The position numbers were made by a program, and so were the translations under genes. Under the pieces are notes generated by a model. It did not search any database. It was not told the DNA's origin and was given only the letters and a program-made list of their open reading frames with translations. DNA of 64,000 bases from Streptomyces resistomycificus (GTDB taxonomy: Bacteria > Actinomycetota > Actinomycetes > Streptomycetales > Streptomycetaceae). Positions 8,590 through 16,108 of this stretch are shown piece by piece (positions within the stretch are counted from its first letter, which is position 1; every line of letters starts with the position of its first letter). The stretch covers positions 186,001-250,000 of the forward strand of contig NZ_KQ949000.1 of assembly GCF_001514265.1 (NCBI RefSeq), written 5' to 3'.

Positions 8590-9993
8590 GTGCCCGACTT
8601 CGACTTGCTCGTCATCGGATCCGGTCCGGGCGGCCAGAAGGCCGCCATCGCCGCGGCCAAACTGGGCCGCCGGGTGGCCGTCGTCGACCGCCCCGACATG
8701 GTCGGCGGGGTCTCCCTCCACACCGGCACCATCCCCTCCAAGACGCTGCGGGAGGCGGTGCTCTACCTCACCGGCCTGACCCAGCGAGATCTGTACGGCC
8801 AGAGTTACCGGCTGAAGGAGGACATCACCGTCGGCGACCTGACCGCCCGCACCCAGCACGTGGTCAGCCGTGAAGTGGACGTCATCCGCAGCCAGTTGTC
8901 CCGCAACCATGTCTCCCTGTACTCGGGCACCGCCCACTTCGCCGACGCCCACACCGTCGCCCTGCGTGAAGTCACCGGCCATGAACGGCTGATCACGGCG
9001 GAGCACGTGGTGATCGCGACCGGCACCCGGCCCGCGCGGCCGTCGAGCGTCGAGTTCGACGGGCGGACGATCATGGACTCGGACAACGTGCTCGCCCTGG
9101 AACGGGTGCCGCGGTCCATGGTCATCGTCGGCGCCGGTGTCATCGGCATGGAGTACGCGTCCATGTTCGCCGCGCTCGGCAGCAAGGTCACCGTCGTCGA
9201 GAAACGGGCCGGGATGCTCGACATGTGCGACGTCGAGGTGATCGAGTCGCTCAAGTACCACCTGCGGGACCTGGCCGTGACGTTCCGCTTCGGCGAGACG
9301 GTGGCCGCGGTCGAGCGGCATCCGCGGGGCACTCTCACCCTTCTGGAGAGCGGCAAGAAGATCCCCGCGGACGCGGTGATGTACTCGGCGGGCCGGCAGG
9401 GCCTCACCGACGAACTCGAGCTCGACCGGGCGGGCCTGTCGGCGGACGCCCGCGGCCGGATCACGGTGGACGAGCACTACCGCACCGAGGTCCCGCACAT
9501 CTACGCCGTGGGTGACGTCATCGGGTTCCCGGCGCTGGCGGCGACCTCGATGGAGCAGGGCCGGGCGGCGGCCTATCACGCCTGTGGGGAGCCCGCCCCC
9601 CGGATGCACAACCTCCAGCCGATCGGCATCTACACGATCCCCGAGATCAGTTTCGTCGGCCGCACCGAGGACCAACTGACCGAGGACCGGGTGCCGTTCG
9701 AGGTCGGCATCTCCCGCTACCGCGAGCTGGCCCGGGGGCAGATCATGGGCGACTCGCACGGCATGCTGAAGCTGCTGGTATCCCCCGAGGACCGGAGTCT
9801 GCTCGGGGTGCACTGCTTCGGCACCGGCGCCACCGAGCTGATCCACATCGGTCAGTCCGTGATGGGCTGCGGCGGCACCGTCGACTACCTGGTCGACGCC
9901 GTGTTCAACTACCCGACGCTCGCGGAGTCCTACAAGGTCGCCGCCCTGGACGCCACCAACAAACTCCGGCTGATCGACCGGATCGGGGACTGA
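8590..9993 (+). CDS. sthA: Si-specific (soluble) NAD(P)+ transhydrogenase
   Basis: Soluble FAD pyridine-nucleotide transhydrogenase that balances NADPH and NADH. 467 residues, standard for the family. GSGPGG (10-15) binds FAD, VGAGVIGMEYASMF (about 178-191) binds the second nucleotide, YAVGDVIGFP is the flavin-ribityl motif, and the C-terminal dimerisation domain starts near residue 340. The position of the redox disulfide of lipoamide/glutathione reductases reads VSLHTGTIPSK: there is no cysteine there, which rules out a disulfide reductase and agrees with SthA. The GTG at 8590 has a GAGG just upstream. Ends 10 nt before the convergent DUF5709 gene. Confidence 0.93.
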   Translation: MPDFDLLVIGSGPGGQKAAIAAAKLGRRVAVVDRPDMVGGVSLHTGTIPSKTLREAVLYLTGLTQRDLYGQSYRLKEDITVGDLTARTQHVVSREVDVIRSQLSRNHVSLYSGTAHFADAHTVALREVTGHERLITAEHVVIATGTRPARPSSVEFDGRTIMDSDNVLALERVPRSMVIVGAGVIGMEYASMFAALGSKVTVVEKRAGMLDMCDVEVIESLKYHLRDLAVTFRFGETVAAVERHPRGTLTLLESGKKIPADAVMYSAGRQGLTDELELDRAGLSADARGRITVDEHYRTEVPHIYAVGDVIGFPALAATSMEQGRAAAYHACGEPAPRMHNLQPIGIYTIPEISFVGRTEDQLTEDRVPFEVGISRYRELARGQIMGDSHGMLKLLVSPEDRSLLGVHCFGTGATELIHIGQSVMGCGGTVDYLVDAVFNYPTLAESYKVAALDATNKLRLIDRIGD

Positions 9994-10003
9994 GCGGCCC
10001 GCC

Positions 10004-10537
10004 TCAGGCCCTCTCGCCCTCGTCCAGGTACCCACCGTCGGCGCTGCCGTCGTCGGGGAGTTCGGTCTCGTCCTCGACGACGTGCATCGCGGCCTCCTCG
10101 GCGCCGGCGGCGCCCGCGTCGATGCCCACGTCGCGGGCGACCTCCTCCTTGACGGTGTCGGCGTGGGCGCCCTCGTCGGGGGCCACGAGACGGCCCGCAC
10201 GCTCGGTGCCGGCCTCCGGGTCGACGGGTTCGCCGTCCCCGCCGGGCAGGTCGCCGACCCCGTCACCGACCGGCTCGGCGGGGTCGGGCACCTCCTGGGC
10301 GAGGCGCTGGTCGAGGCTCTCGCCGTCGTGCTGTTCGGCGGCCGTGGTGCCGTACTTGGTGACGCCGAGCGGCTTCTCGGGCGGCGAGTAGCCCTCGTCG
10401 AGGGTCTCGTCGTACGTCCGCTCGTCGACGGCGTCCTGCAGGTCGAGCGGAGCCGCGTCCTCCTGCTCCTCGTTGGTCCCGGTGGGCTGGTAAGCGTCGT
10501 CCGCCATCGGTTCGGAGTCCGTGCGCTCCGTGTCCAT
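10004..10537 (-). CDS. DUF5709-like acidic protein
   Basis: 177-residue very acidic, low-complexity soluble protein. The core DLQDAVDERTYDETLDEGYSPPEKPLGVTKYGTT (read here in two adjoining pieces, residues 32-65) is the hallmark of the DUF5709 family common in Streptomyces; the rest is rich in Asp/Glu/Pro/Gly with HADTVKEEVARDVGIDAGAAGAEEAAMHV near the C-terminus. No signal peptide or membrane segment. GGAGG sits 5 nt before the ATG. Function unknown; possibly a stress or desiccation-type disordered protein. Confidence 0.8.
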   Translation of the reverse strand: MDTERTDSEPMADDAYQPTGTNEEQEDAAPLDLQDAVDERTYDETLDEGYSPPEKPLGVTKYGTTAAEQHDGESLDQRLAQEVPDPAEPVGDGVGDLPGGDGEPVDPEAGTERAGRLVAPDEGAHADTVKEEVARDVGIDAGAAGAEEAAMHVVEDETELPDDGSADGGYLDEGERA

Positions 10538-10673
10538 CGCCGCCTCCCTCGCGCTGCGCGCTCGTCGGTCTCGGGTGTCCTGATCCGCGTTTCCAGCTAT
10601 GGGATCTCCAACCCCGAAAAGAGGTACGGGAGTGGCGTGTTCGACGGTTCGGGAGGTTACTTCCCGGTCAATC

Positions 10674-10701
10674 TTGAAAGCTCAACGAGTCCCGCTATCA
10701 T
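10674..10701 (+). promoter_or_regulatory. candidate sigma-70-type promoter for the APC permease
   Basis: TTGAAA (10674-10679), 16-nt spacer, TATCAT (10696-10701). A palindrome CACAC-G-GTGTG (10710-10720) lies where transcription would start and may be an operator. The ATG is about 175 nt further on, implying a long leader. The rest of the 350-bp gap shows nothing else I can support. Confidence 0.4.
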
Positions 10702-10887
10702 CACACGCACACACGGTGTGACCGTCCGTCTACGCAGCGATCTCGCGGTATCCGCCGCCCTGTCTTCGTTTCACCGCCCTGACCCGAGGCCATCCCTCGC
10801 CCGTCCGGGGCGGTTTCACCCCCACTCCCCTTACGTCGTCGGGGTCTTGTCGTCCCCGCGTCGTGCAAGACGGAAAGCAGCGCATCC

Positions 10888-12360
10888 ATGAGCAACTTCA
10901 GGGGCAGAGGGCTGCAGGCCAACGCCCTGGGCACCTTCGACACGGTGGTGATGGCGGTGGCGGGCAGCGCCCCGGCCTACTCACTCGCCGCGACCAGCGC
11001 GGTCCTGGTCGGCGCGGTCGGCCTGGCGAGTCCCGCGGCCCTGTTGTACTGCGCCCTGCCGATGCTCGGGATCGCGCTGGCGTTCAGCTATCTCGGCCGG
11101 ATCGACGTGAACGCGGGCGCCAGCTACTCGTGGGTGGGCCGTACGCTGCATCCCTTTCTGGGGTTCATCAGCGGCTGGGCCCTGGTGATCTCGGCGACGA
11201 TCTTCATGGTGGCGGGGTCGCTGCCCGCCGGGTCGATGACGCTCGCCCTCTTCGACGCCGAACTCGCTCAGAACACCGCGCTGTCGACGGTGGTCGGCGC
11301 GGCCTGGTTCCTGGCGATGCTGCTGGTCGTCCTCGGCGGGGCCCGGCTCACGGTCCGCGCGCAGCTCCTGATGTCGGGCGTCGAGCTGGTCATCCTGGCG
11401 CTGTTCGCGGTGCTCGCCCTCCTCCACACCGGGGGTGCCCGGGCCTTCGACTGGTCGTGGCTGGGCTTCGGCCACTTCGACGGCATGGCGGGCTTCGCCT
11501 CCGGCGCGCTCATCGCCGCGTTCTACTACTGGGGCTGGGACGTCACCAGCAACCTCAGCGAGGAGACCCGCAACAGCCGTCGCACGACGGGTCTCGCGGG
11601 CCTCATCGGCATCGGCGTCGTCTTCCTGCTGTTCGAGGCGTTCACCATCGCGGTGAACGTGATCCTGTCCTCGGGGCAGATCCAGGCGAACGACGCCAAC
11701 GTGCTGGCGGTGCTCGGTGAGCAGGTGTGGCCGGGCTGGGGCGGCAAGCTGCTGATCGTGGCGGTGATGCTGTCCACCATCGCCACCTTGGAGACCACGC
11801 TCATCCAGGTCACGCGCTCGCTGTTCGCGATGGGCCGCGACCGTACGATGCCGTCGGCGCTCGGCCGGGTCCACCCGCGGTGGAACACGCCCTGGGTGGC
11901 CATCGTGGTCGTCGGCACGGTCGCGCTGGGGATGCTGGTCGCCTCCAACGCGCTGGGCACGGTCGGCGACATCCTCTCGGACGCCATCTCGGCGATCGGT
12001 CTGCAGATCGCCGTCTACTACGGGCTCGCCGGGCTCGCGGCGGTCGTCGCGTACCGCAGGTTGCTGCTGAAGTCGGCGGCGAACTTCTTCCTCGGCGGGT
12101 TGTGGCCGCTCATGGGCTCCCTGTTCATGTTCTGGATCTTCGTCGAGTCCTTGAGCGAGCTGAGTACCGCGGCGGTCACGATCGGCATCGGCGGGCTGGC
12201 CGTCGGCCTGTTCCCGATGCTCTGGTACTGGAGGCAGGGCAGCGACTACTACCGTCCCGCGCGGCTCGACGCCAGCCGCACCGTCGAGACGCACTACGTC
12301 CCGGCCGTCGACGCGAGCGCCAACTCCCGTGTCCACGAGGGTCTGCCCACCGACTTCTGA
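10888..12360 (+). CDS. APC superfamily amino-acid/polyamine permease
   Basis: 490-residue integral membrane permease with about 12 helices, importing an amino acid or amine. The start (GLQANALGTFDTVVMAVAGSAPAYSLAAT) carries the unwound helix-1 motif typical of the superfamily, and FDWSWLG, YYWGWDVTSNLSEETRNS and LIQVTRSLFAMGRDRTMP match conserved loops 5-6 and 8. The polar C-terminal 35 residues are cytoplasmic. The start codon is preceded by GGAAAGCAGCGC at weak spacing. It is followed 11 nt later by a hypothetical gene, so the two are probably cotranscribed. Confidence 0.9.
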   Translation: MSNFRGRGLQANALGTFDTVVMAVAGSAPAYSLAATSAVLVGAVGLASPAALLYCALPMLGIALAFSYLGRIDVNAGASYSWVGRTLHPFLGFISGWALVISATIFMVAGSLPAGSMTLALFDAELAQNTALSTVVGAAWFLAMLLVVLGGARLTVRAQLLMSGVELVILALFAVLALLHTGGARAFDWSWLGFGHFDGMAGFASGALIAAFYYWGWDVTSNLSEETRNSRRTTGLAGLIGIGVVFLLFEAFTIAVNVILSSGQIQANDANVLAVLGEQVWPGWGGKLLIVAVMLSTIATLETTLIQVTRSLFAMGRDRTMPSALGRVHPRWNTPWVAIVVVGTVALGMLVASNALGTVGDILSDAISAIGLQIAVYYGLAGLAAVVAYRRLLLKSAANFFLGGLWPLMGSLFMFWIFVESLSELSTAAVTIGIGGLAVGLFPMLWYWRQGSDYYRPARLDASRTVETHYVPAVDASANSRVHEGLPTDF

Positions 12361-12371
12361 GGGAGACCCCG

Positions 12372-13331
12372 ATGGCGCGAGACCGCTTCGCTCCAGACTT
12401 CGACCCCGACTGCGGGGACACCGGCCTCAGCTGTGCCCGCCACGACATCGTCATCGGCCGCTGGCAGGGCCTGCGCGAACTGCTGCGCGCCACCGGCCCG
12501 GACTGGCTCGTCCGGGGCCACCGGGTCCGGCTGCTCGCCCAGGCCTGCACGGCCAGTTCGACGGCGGAGACCTGGCTGGCGGCCGAGCCGCACCATGCCG
12601 ACGCGCTGGTGCTGTACGCGGCGACCGAGACGGCCAGGGCTTTCAACGTGGCCATCGCCGCGGGCCGGGGCGCGCCGATCGACCAGCACCGCGTCGACGC
12701 CGCGGTCGCGGCGTGTCTGCGGGCCGCCGAGGCGTACCCGGACGACCCGACACCGTGGATCTCGCTGATCTCCGTGGCACGGTTGTATCCGTCGGGGGTA
12801 CGTCGGCAGGAACTGGCCCGCTGGTGGGACGAGTTGCACGGGCGGGACCCCTACAGCGTGGAGGGCCATCTCCAGGTGCTGCACTACTACTCGTCCCGCT
12901 GGCACGGTTCGCACGGCCTGATGTACGACTTCGCCCGCGACGCGGCGGGCGTGGCACCGTCCGGCTGCGCCCTGCCGGTGCTGGTGCAGTACGCCCGGGT
13001 CGAGGAGTTCCGGCACTCCCTGGACGAGGGGCAGGTCAGCCGATCGTCCGTGGGGCTCGCCGAGCACTGGAGCAACGACGGCGCGGTCAGCGACGTACGG
13101 CGGACCTGGCAGCGGTGGTTCCTGGGCCGGAGCGAGCGCGGGGTGGCGCCGGCGGAGCTGCGGGACGTCAACTACCTCACTCACGCGGCCTGTTGCGCGG
13201 GTCTCCAGGACGTCGCCGAATCGCTGTTGCGGGTGCTGGGGCGGCGGGGCACGCGCACTCCGTGGTCGTACACCGGCGATCCGGACAAGCAGTTCGTCAA
13301 GTGGCGCAGGGAATTCGAGCTGCTGTCCTGA
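12372..13331 (+). CDS. conserved hypothetical protein
   Basis: 319-residue soluble protein with many Trp and His residues. I do not recognise a named family. The pattern of short helices (AETWLAAEPHHADALVLYA, ACLRAAEAYPDDPTPWISL, EGHLQVLHYYSSRWHGSHGLMYDFARDAA) suggests a TPR-like or DUF4034-like repeat scaffold. GGGAGACCCCG precedes the ATG by about 8 nt. It begins 11 nt after the permease stop codon and is likely in its operon. No signal peptide. A perfect 16-bp hairpin ends the unit. Confidence 0.75.
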   Translation: MARDRFAPDFDPDCGDTGLSCARHDIVIGRWQGLRELLRATGPDWLVRGHRVRLLAQACTASSTAETWLAAEPHHADALVLYAATETARAFNVAIAAGRGAPIDQHRVDAAVAACLRAAEAYPDDPTPWISLISVARLYPSGVRRQELARWWDELHGRDPYSVEGHLQVLHYYSSRWHGSHGLMYDFARDAAGVAPSGCALPVLVQYARVEEFRHSLDEGQVSRSSVGLAEHWSNDGAVSDVRRTWQRWFLGRSERGVAPAELRDVNYLTHAACCAGLQDVAESLLRVLGRRGTRTPWSYTGDPDKQFVKWRREFELLS

Positions 13332-13350
13332 CGGAGCCGGAGAACACGGA

Positions 13351-13388
13351 GTGCTCCGTACCGTCCGGCACGGGACGGTACGGAGCAC
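13351..13388. terminator. bidirectional hairpin terminator
   Basis: Perfect 16-bp stem (13351-13366 with 13373-13388) around a 6-nt loop, starting GTGCTCCG and ending CGGAGCAC. It lies between the convergent genes ending at 13331 and 13431 and can serve both. Confidence 0.85.
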
Positions 13389-13430
13389 GGCCCCGGCCCT
13401 GTGGCGAGGGTCGCAAGGACGGGCTGTTCG

Positions 13431-13721
13431 TCAGCAGGTACGGCCGAGGTAGTAGGCGCCTTCGATCTTGCTCGCGGCACCCAGCCAGGACTTCCCGGGC
13501 GCCACACAGCGCTCGTAGTCGGCCTGCCAGGCGACCTCCACCTTGATGACGACCCGCGAGCCGTCGGAGGTGCAGTGGTTGTAGAAGGCGTCGGAGCCGG
13601 TCTCGTAGAACCCGCACGGGTCGGCGGCCGCGGGGCTCGCGGTGGTGGTCACCGCACCCAGGGAGGCGAACACGAGGGCGGCGGCGCCGAGGGCGTTGGT
13701 GACCGTACGACGGATGCGCAA
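13431..13721 (-). CDS. small secreted protein, DUF6355-like
   Basis: 96-residue exported protein. The start is a TTG at 13721 preceded by AAGGAG at 6-nt spacing. Residues 1-34 form a signal peptide with basic RIRRTVT, a hydrophobic core and an ASPAAA-D cleavage region. The mature part (DPCGFYETGSDAFYNHCTSDG ... GKSWLGAASKIEGAYYLG) has four Cys, probably two disulfides, and matches the pattern I associate with DUF6355, a family often noted near natural-product genes. No biosynthetic genes are nearby. It stands alone. Family assignment is moderate, secretion strong. Confidence 0.75.
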   Translation of the reverse strand: MRIRRTVTNALGAAALVFASLGAVTTTASPAAADPCGFYETGSDAFYNHCTSDGSRVVIKVEVAWQADYERCVAPGKSWLGAASKIEGAYYLGRTC

Positions 13722-14320
13722 GAGAGTCTCCTTGACCGGTTAAGGGGTTGAACTGCCGCCCCAGAATGACCGGTGCGTCCCGGGCGGCGGATCGATCACC
13801 GCCCCCTTTCACCTGGCGAATCGTTCTGCCGTTACGCCGCTGGAGTGATCTTGCCCGGCGGGCTGGACCCCGCCCACCCTGAACCACTCCCTGCCGCGTC
13901 CGGAGCCATGGACGCGGTGCCGGGGAGGAGGGGCGGAGCGGATTCAGGGGCGGCCGCCATCGGGGGTGGTCCTTCTTCCGGTCGCACGGTCGCGCTCAGC
14001 AGCCTCGTGCCATCCGCCGGCAACCGCAAAGGCATGTGCGGTAAAGCCCGGGGCAGATCTTCACCACGATAGGGAAAAGCCGCCGGTCATCGCCCGTGCC
14101 GTGACGGCACGGCGCCACGACGCCACCGCGTCGCGTTCGGTCCGTCGGGCCTGCTGCGGCGCCCAGCCGTGCGCCGTTCTCGCTTCCCGTCATTGGCGTT
14201 CCCCCTCGTCTCCGGCCGACGGCCGGACTCCTGTCAGAAGTGGCCGGAGGGGAAACGCCGGTCGCGGTGCACCCGATCGGCTCTGGCGTCACGCCTCGGC
14301 GGCCGGTGTGCGCCCCGATG
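13722..14320. other. intergenic region, no supported gene
   Basis: About 600 bp. Short frames on both strands are Arg/Pro/Gly-rich and lack ribosome sites, so I call none. It holds the upstream region of the small secreted gene (CCTTAACCGGTCAAGGAG) and one 7-bp hairpin CCGTGCC/GGCACGG (14094-14112). The downstream end is the 3' flank of the glycosyltransferase. Confidence 0.6.
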
Positions 14321-15826
14321 TCACTCCGGCCGTGCCTGGGCCGCCGGCGTCGGCTTCGGCGCGATGTGCAGGTCCAGCCCGGCGGACCGGTGGGTCCGCC
14401 AGCCGTGGGCGTACGAGGGGGGCGGGGCTCCGGGGCGGGTGAGGGCGGCGGTCGGTACCCGGCGGGCCGTGCGCAGGATGTCGGCGCGGGTGCTGTTGGC
14501 GTTGTGGCCCGCGGTCGCCGCCGAGGAGCAGCCGGTGTAGTAGCCGACCGGGATGGCCTCGTGGCCGGCGATCAGGCAGGGCGGGCTGATGCCGAGTCGG
14601 TGGAGCTCGTCTGCGGTGCGGGCCCAGTCGCGGCGGTCGGCGGTGGTGCGGTCGACGGCACGCGCCAGGACGACGTACTGCACGGCCAGATGCCCGGCCA
14701 GCCCGACCGCGACCAGGGCCGCCGTCAGGGGGCGCCATCGGCCGGCCGGGTTGGTGACGAGGAAGAGCAGGGCGTCGGCGACCGGGACGGCGAGCAGCGC
14801 GTAGGCGGGCAGCAGGAAGCGGGGGGCCGCGTATCCGATCATGAACAGGTACGGCACGGCGGCGGTCGTGGCACAGAGCAGCGGCAGCAGGGTGGGCGCC
14901 GTGCGCCCGGCCCGCACCGCGACGACCAGGCCGATCACGGCGATCAGGGGCAGCACGAACCACCAGGCCGTTACGGCGGGGTTGGGCAGCGGTCCGGCGC
15001 ACGGGCGGCACAGGGTCCGTCCGACCAGGCCGCGCAGCTGGTCGTCGACGGCGAGGTGCAGGCCGAGTCCGCCCTGGATGTCGGACGCGTCGGACAGCCG
15101 CCGCCCCAGGCCGCCGTAGCTCACGAACGCCTCGATCACCCACTGGCCCGCGCCCGCGACGAGCCCGCCGACCAGCGCGGTCGCCAGGCGCCACCGGCGG
15201 GCGACGACCACCAGCACGAGCAGCGGCAGTACGACCCATACGGCGTCCGTGGGCCGCATCAGGGCCATGAGCGCGGCGCCCGCCGCGACACCCCAAGGGG
15301 CCGTTCGGTCGCAGCGGTCGGCGCGGGCGCGCAGGAAGCAGCCGACGCAGACCAGGGCACCGATCGCGACCCAGTGGTTGGGCATGGCCTGCGGCCCGTA
15401 GAAGAGCGTGATCCACAGGGAGGCGAAGAGGGCCCCGCCGAGGGCGAGGACCCGGGCCGGGAACAGGCGGCGCCACACGCGCAGGGCCAGGTAGAGGCCG
15501 AGGCCGGAGAGCAGGGCGAGGTAGACGCGGAGCAGTTCGGTGGAGGTCGACCAGGACGCGACCGGCGCCACGAGCACCGAGACGCCCCGGGCGCGCGGCG
15601 CGCTGAAGAAGGCGGCGGGTGACTGGGTGCCGACCTGGCTGACATAGACCGTCTCGTCCCAGCCCAAACCCAGGCCCGGGCGTACGAGGAGCAGTTGAGC
15701 CAGCGTGAAGGCGCCGGCCACGGCCACGAGCAGCCACTCACCACGGGTGCGCCAGGACGTGCCGGGCACGGGCGCCGGTTCGCCGCGTCGCATGCCGACG
15801 AGCATGGCGTTCGTGCCGTGGGCCAT
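14321..15826 (-). CDS. GT-C fold membrane glycosyltransferase
   Basis: 501-residue polytopic protein with 11-12 helices and a short soluble C-terminal domain (about 405-501), the layout of polyprenyl-phosphate-sugar-dependent GT-C enzymes (GT39/GT87-like). The first extracytoplasmic loop contains GLGWDETVYVSQVG, with the Asp-Glu pair expected to act in catalysis, and MRPTDAVW follows in a later loop. Start: the ATG at 15826 has GAGGGGTGG just upstream; the longer frame adds 61 residues without membrane character. Donor and acceptor are unknown. It lies downstream of GH65 and pgmB but beyond a strong terminator, so it is a separate unit. Confidence 0.82.
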   Translation of the reverse strand: MAHGTNAMLVGMRRGEPAPVPGTSWRTRGEWLLVAVAGAFTLAQLLLVRPGLGLGWDETVYVSQVGTQSPAAFFSAPRARGVSVLVAPVASWSTSTELLRVYLALLSGLGLYLALRVWRRLFPARVLALGGALFASLWITLFYGPQAMPNHWVAIGALVCVGCFLRARADRCDRTAPWGVAAGAALMALMRPTDAVWVVLPLLVLVVVARRWRLATALVGGLVAGAGQWVIEAFVSYGGLGRRLSDASDIQGGLGLHLAVDDQLRGLVGRTLCRPCAGPLPNPAVTAWWFVLPLIAVIGLVVAVRAGRTAPTLLPLLCATTAAVPYLFMIGYAAPRFLLPAYALLAVPVADALLFLVTNPAGRWRPLTAALVAVGLAGHLAVQYVVLARAVDRTTADRRDWARTADELHRLGISPPCLIAGHEAIPVGYYTGCSSAATAGHNANSTRADILRTARRVPTAALTRPGAPPPSYAHGWRTHRSAGLDLHIAPKPTPAAQARPE

Positions 15827-16053
15827 CGTCCACCCCTCACCCCTACCCGTCGTAGGGCTTGTCGGACCCACGGTCCGGCGTGCGGGCCGGAAGCGGGAAC
15901 AGGACCGGAAAAACAGGGCCAAACTATCCCGCATCGCACCGATGCGCAGGCTGGGATTGGGCCAGGTGCCTGGCCGATCACCGGGCCAGCCGGCCGTGGG
16001 GCAGGCCACGACAGCGCTCCCGTCGACCTGGAGCGGCGGCGTCAGGTGCGCGT

Positions 16054-16094
16054 CGACGGCCCGCGGGCCCGGATTCCGGGCCCGCGGGCCGTCG
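16054..16094. terminator. 19-bp perfect hairpin terminator
   Basis: Perfect 19-bp stem (16054-16072 with 16076-16094) and a 3-nt ATT loop, the longest hairpin in the window. It lies 15 nt past the GH65 stop codon on the minus strand and ends the pgmB-GH65 operon. Confidence 0.85.
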
Positions 16095-16108
16095 GGTGAA
16101 CTCCCTGG

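Noticed and set aside
13431..13721. Evidence for a natural-product gene cluster from the DUF6355-like protein
   Set aside because: No synthase, NRPS, PKS, terpene or RiPP genes nearby; a lone small secreted protein is not enough.
13773..14292. Two short frames in the gap after the small secreted gene
   Set aside because: No ribosome sites, biased Arg/Gly/Pro composition and no domains.
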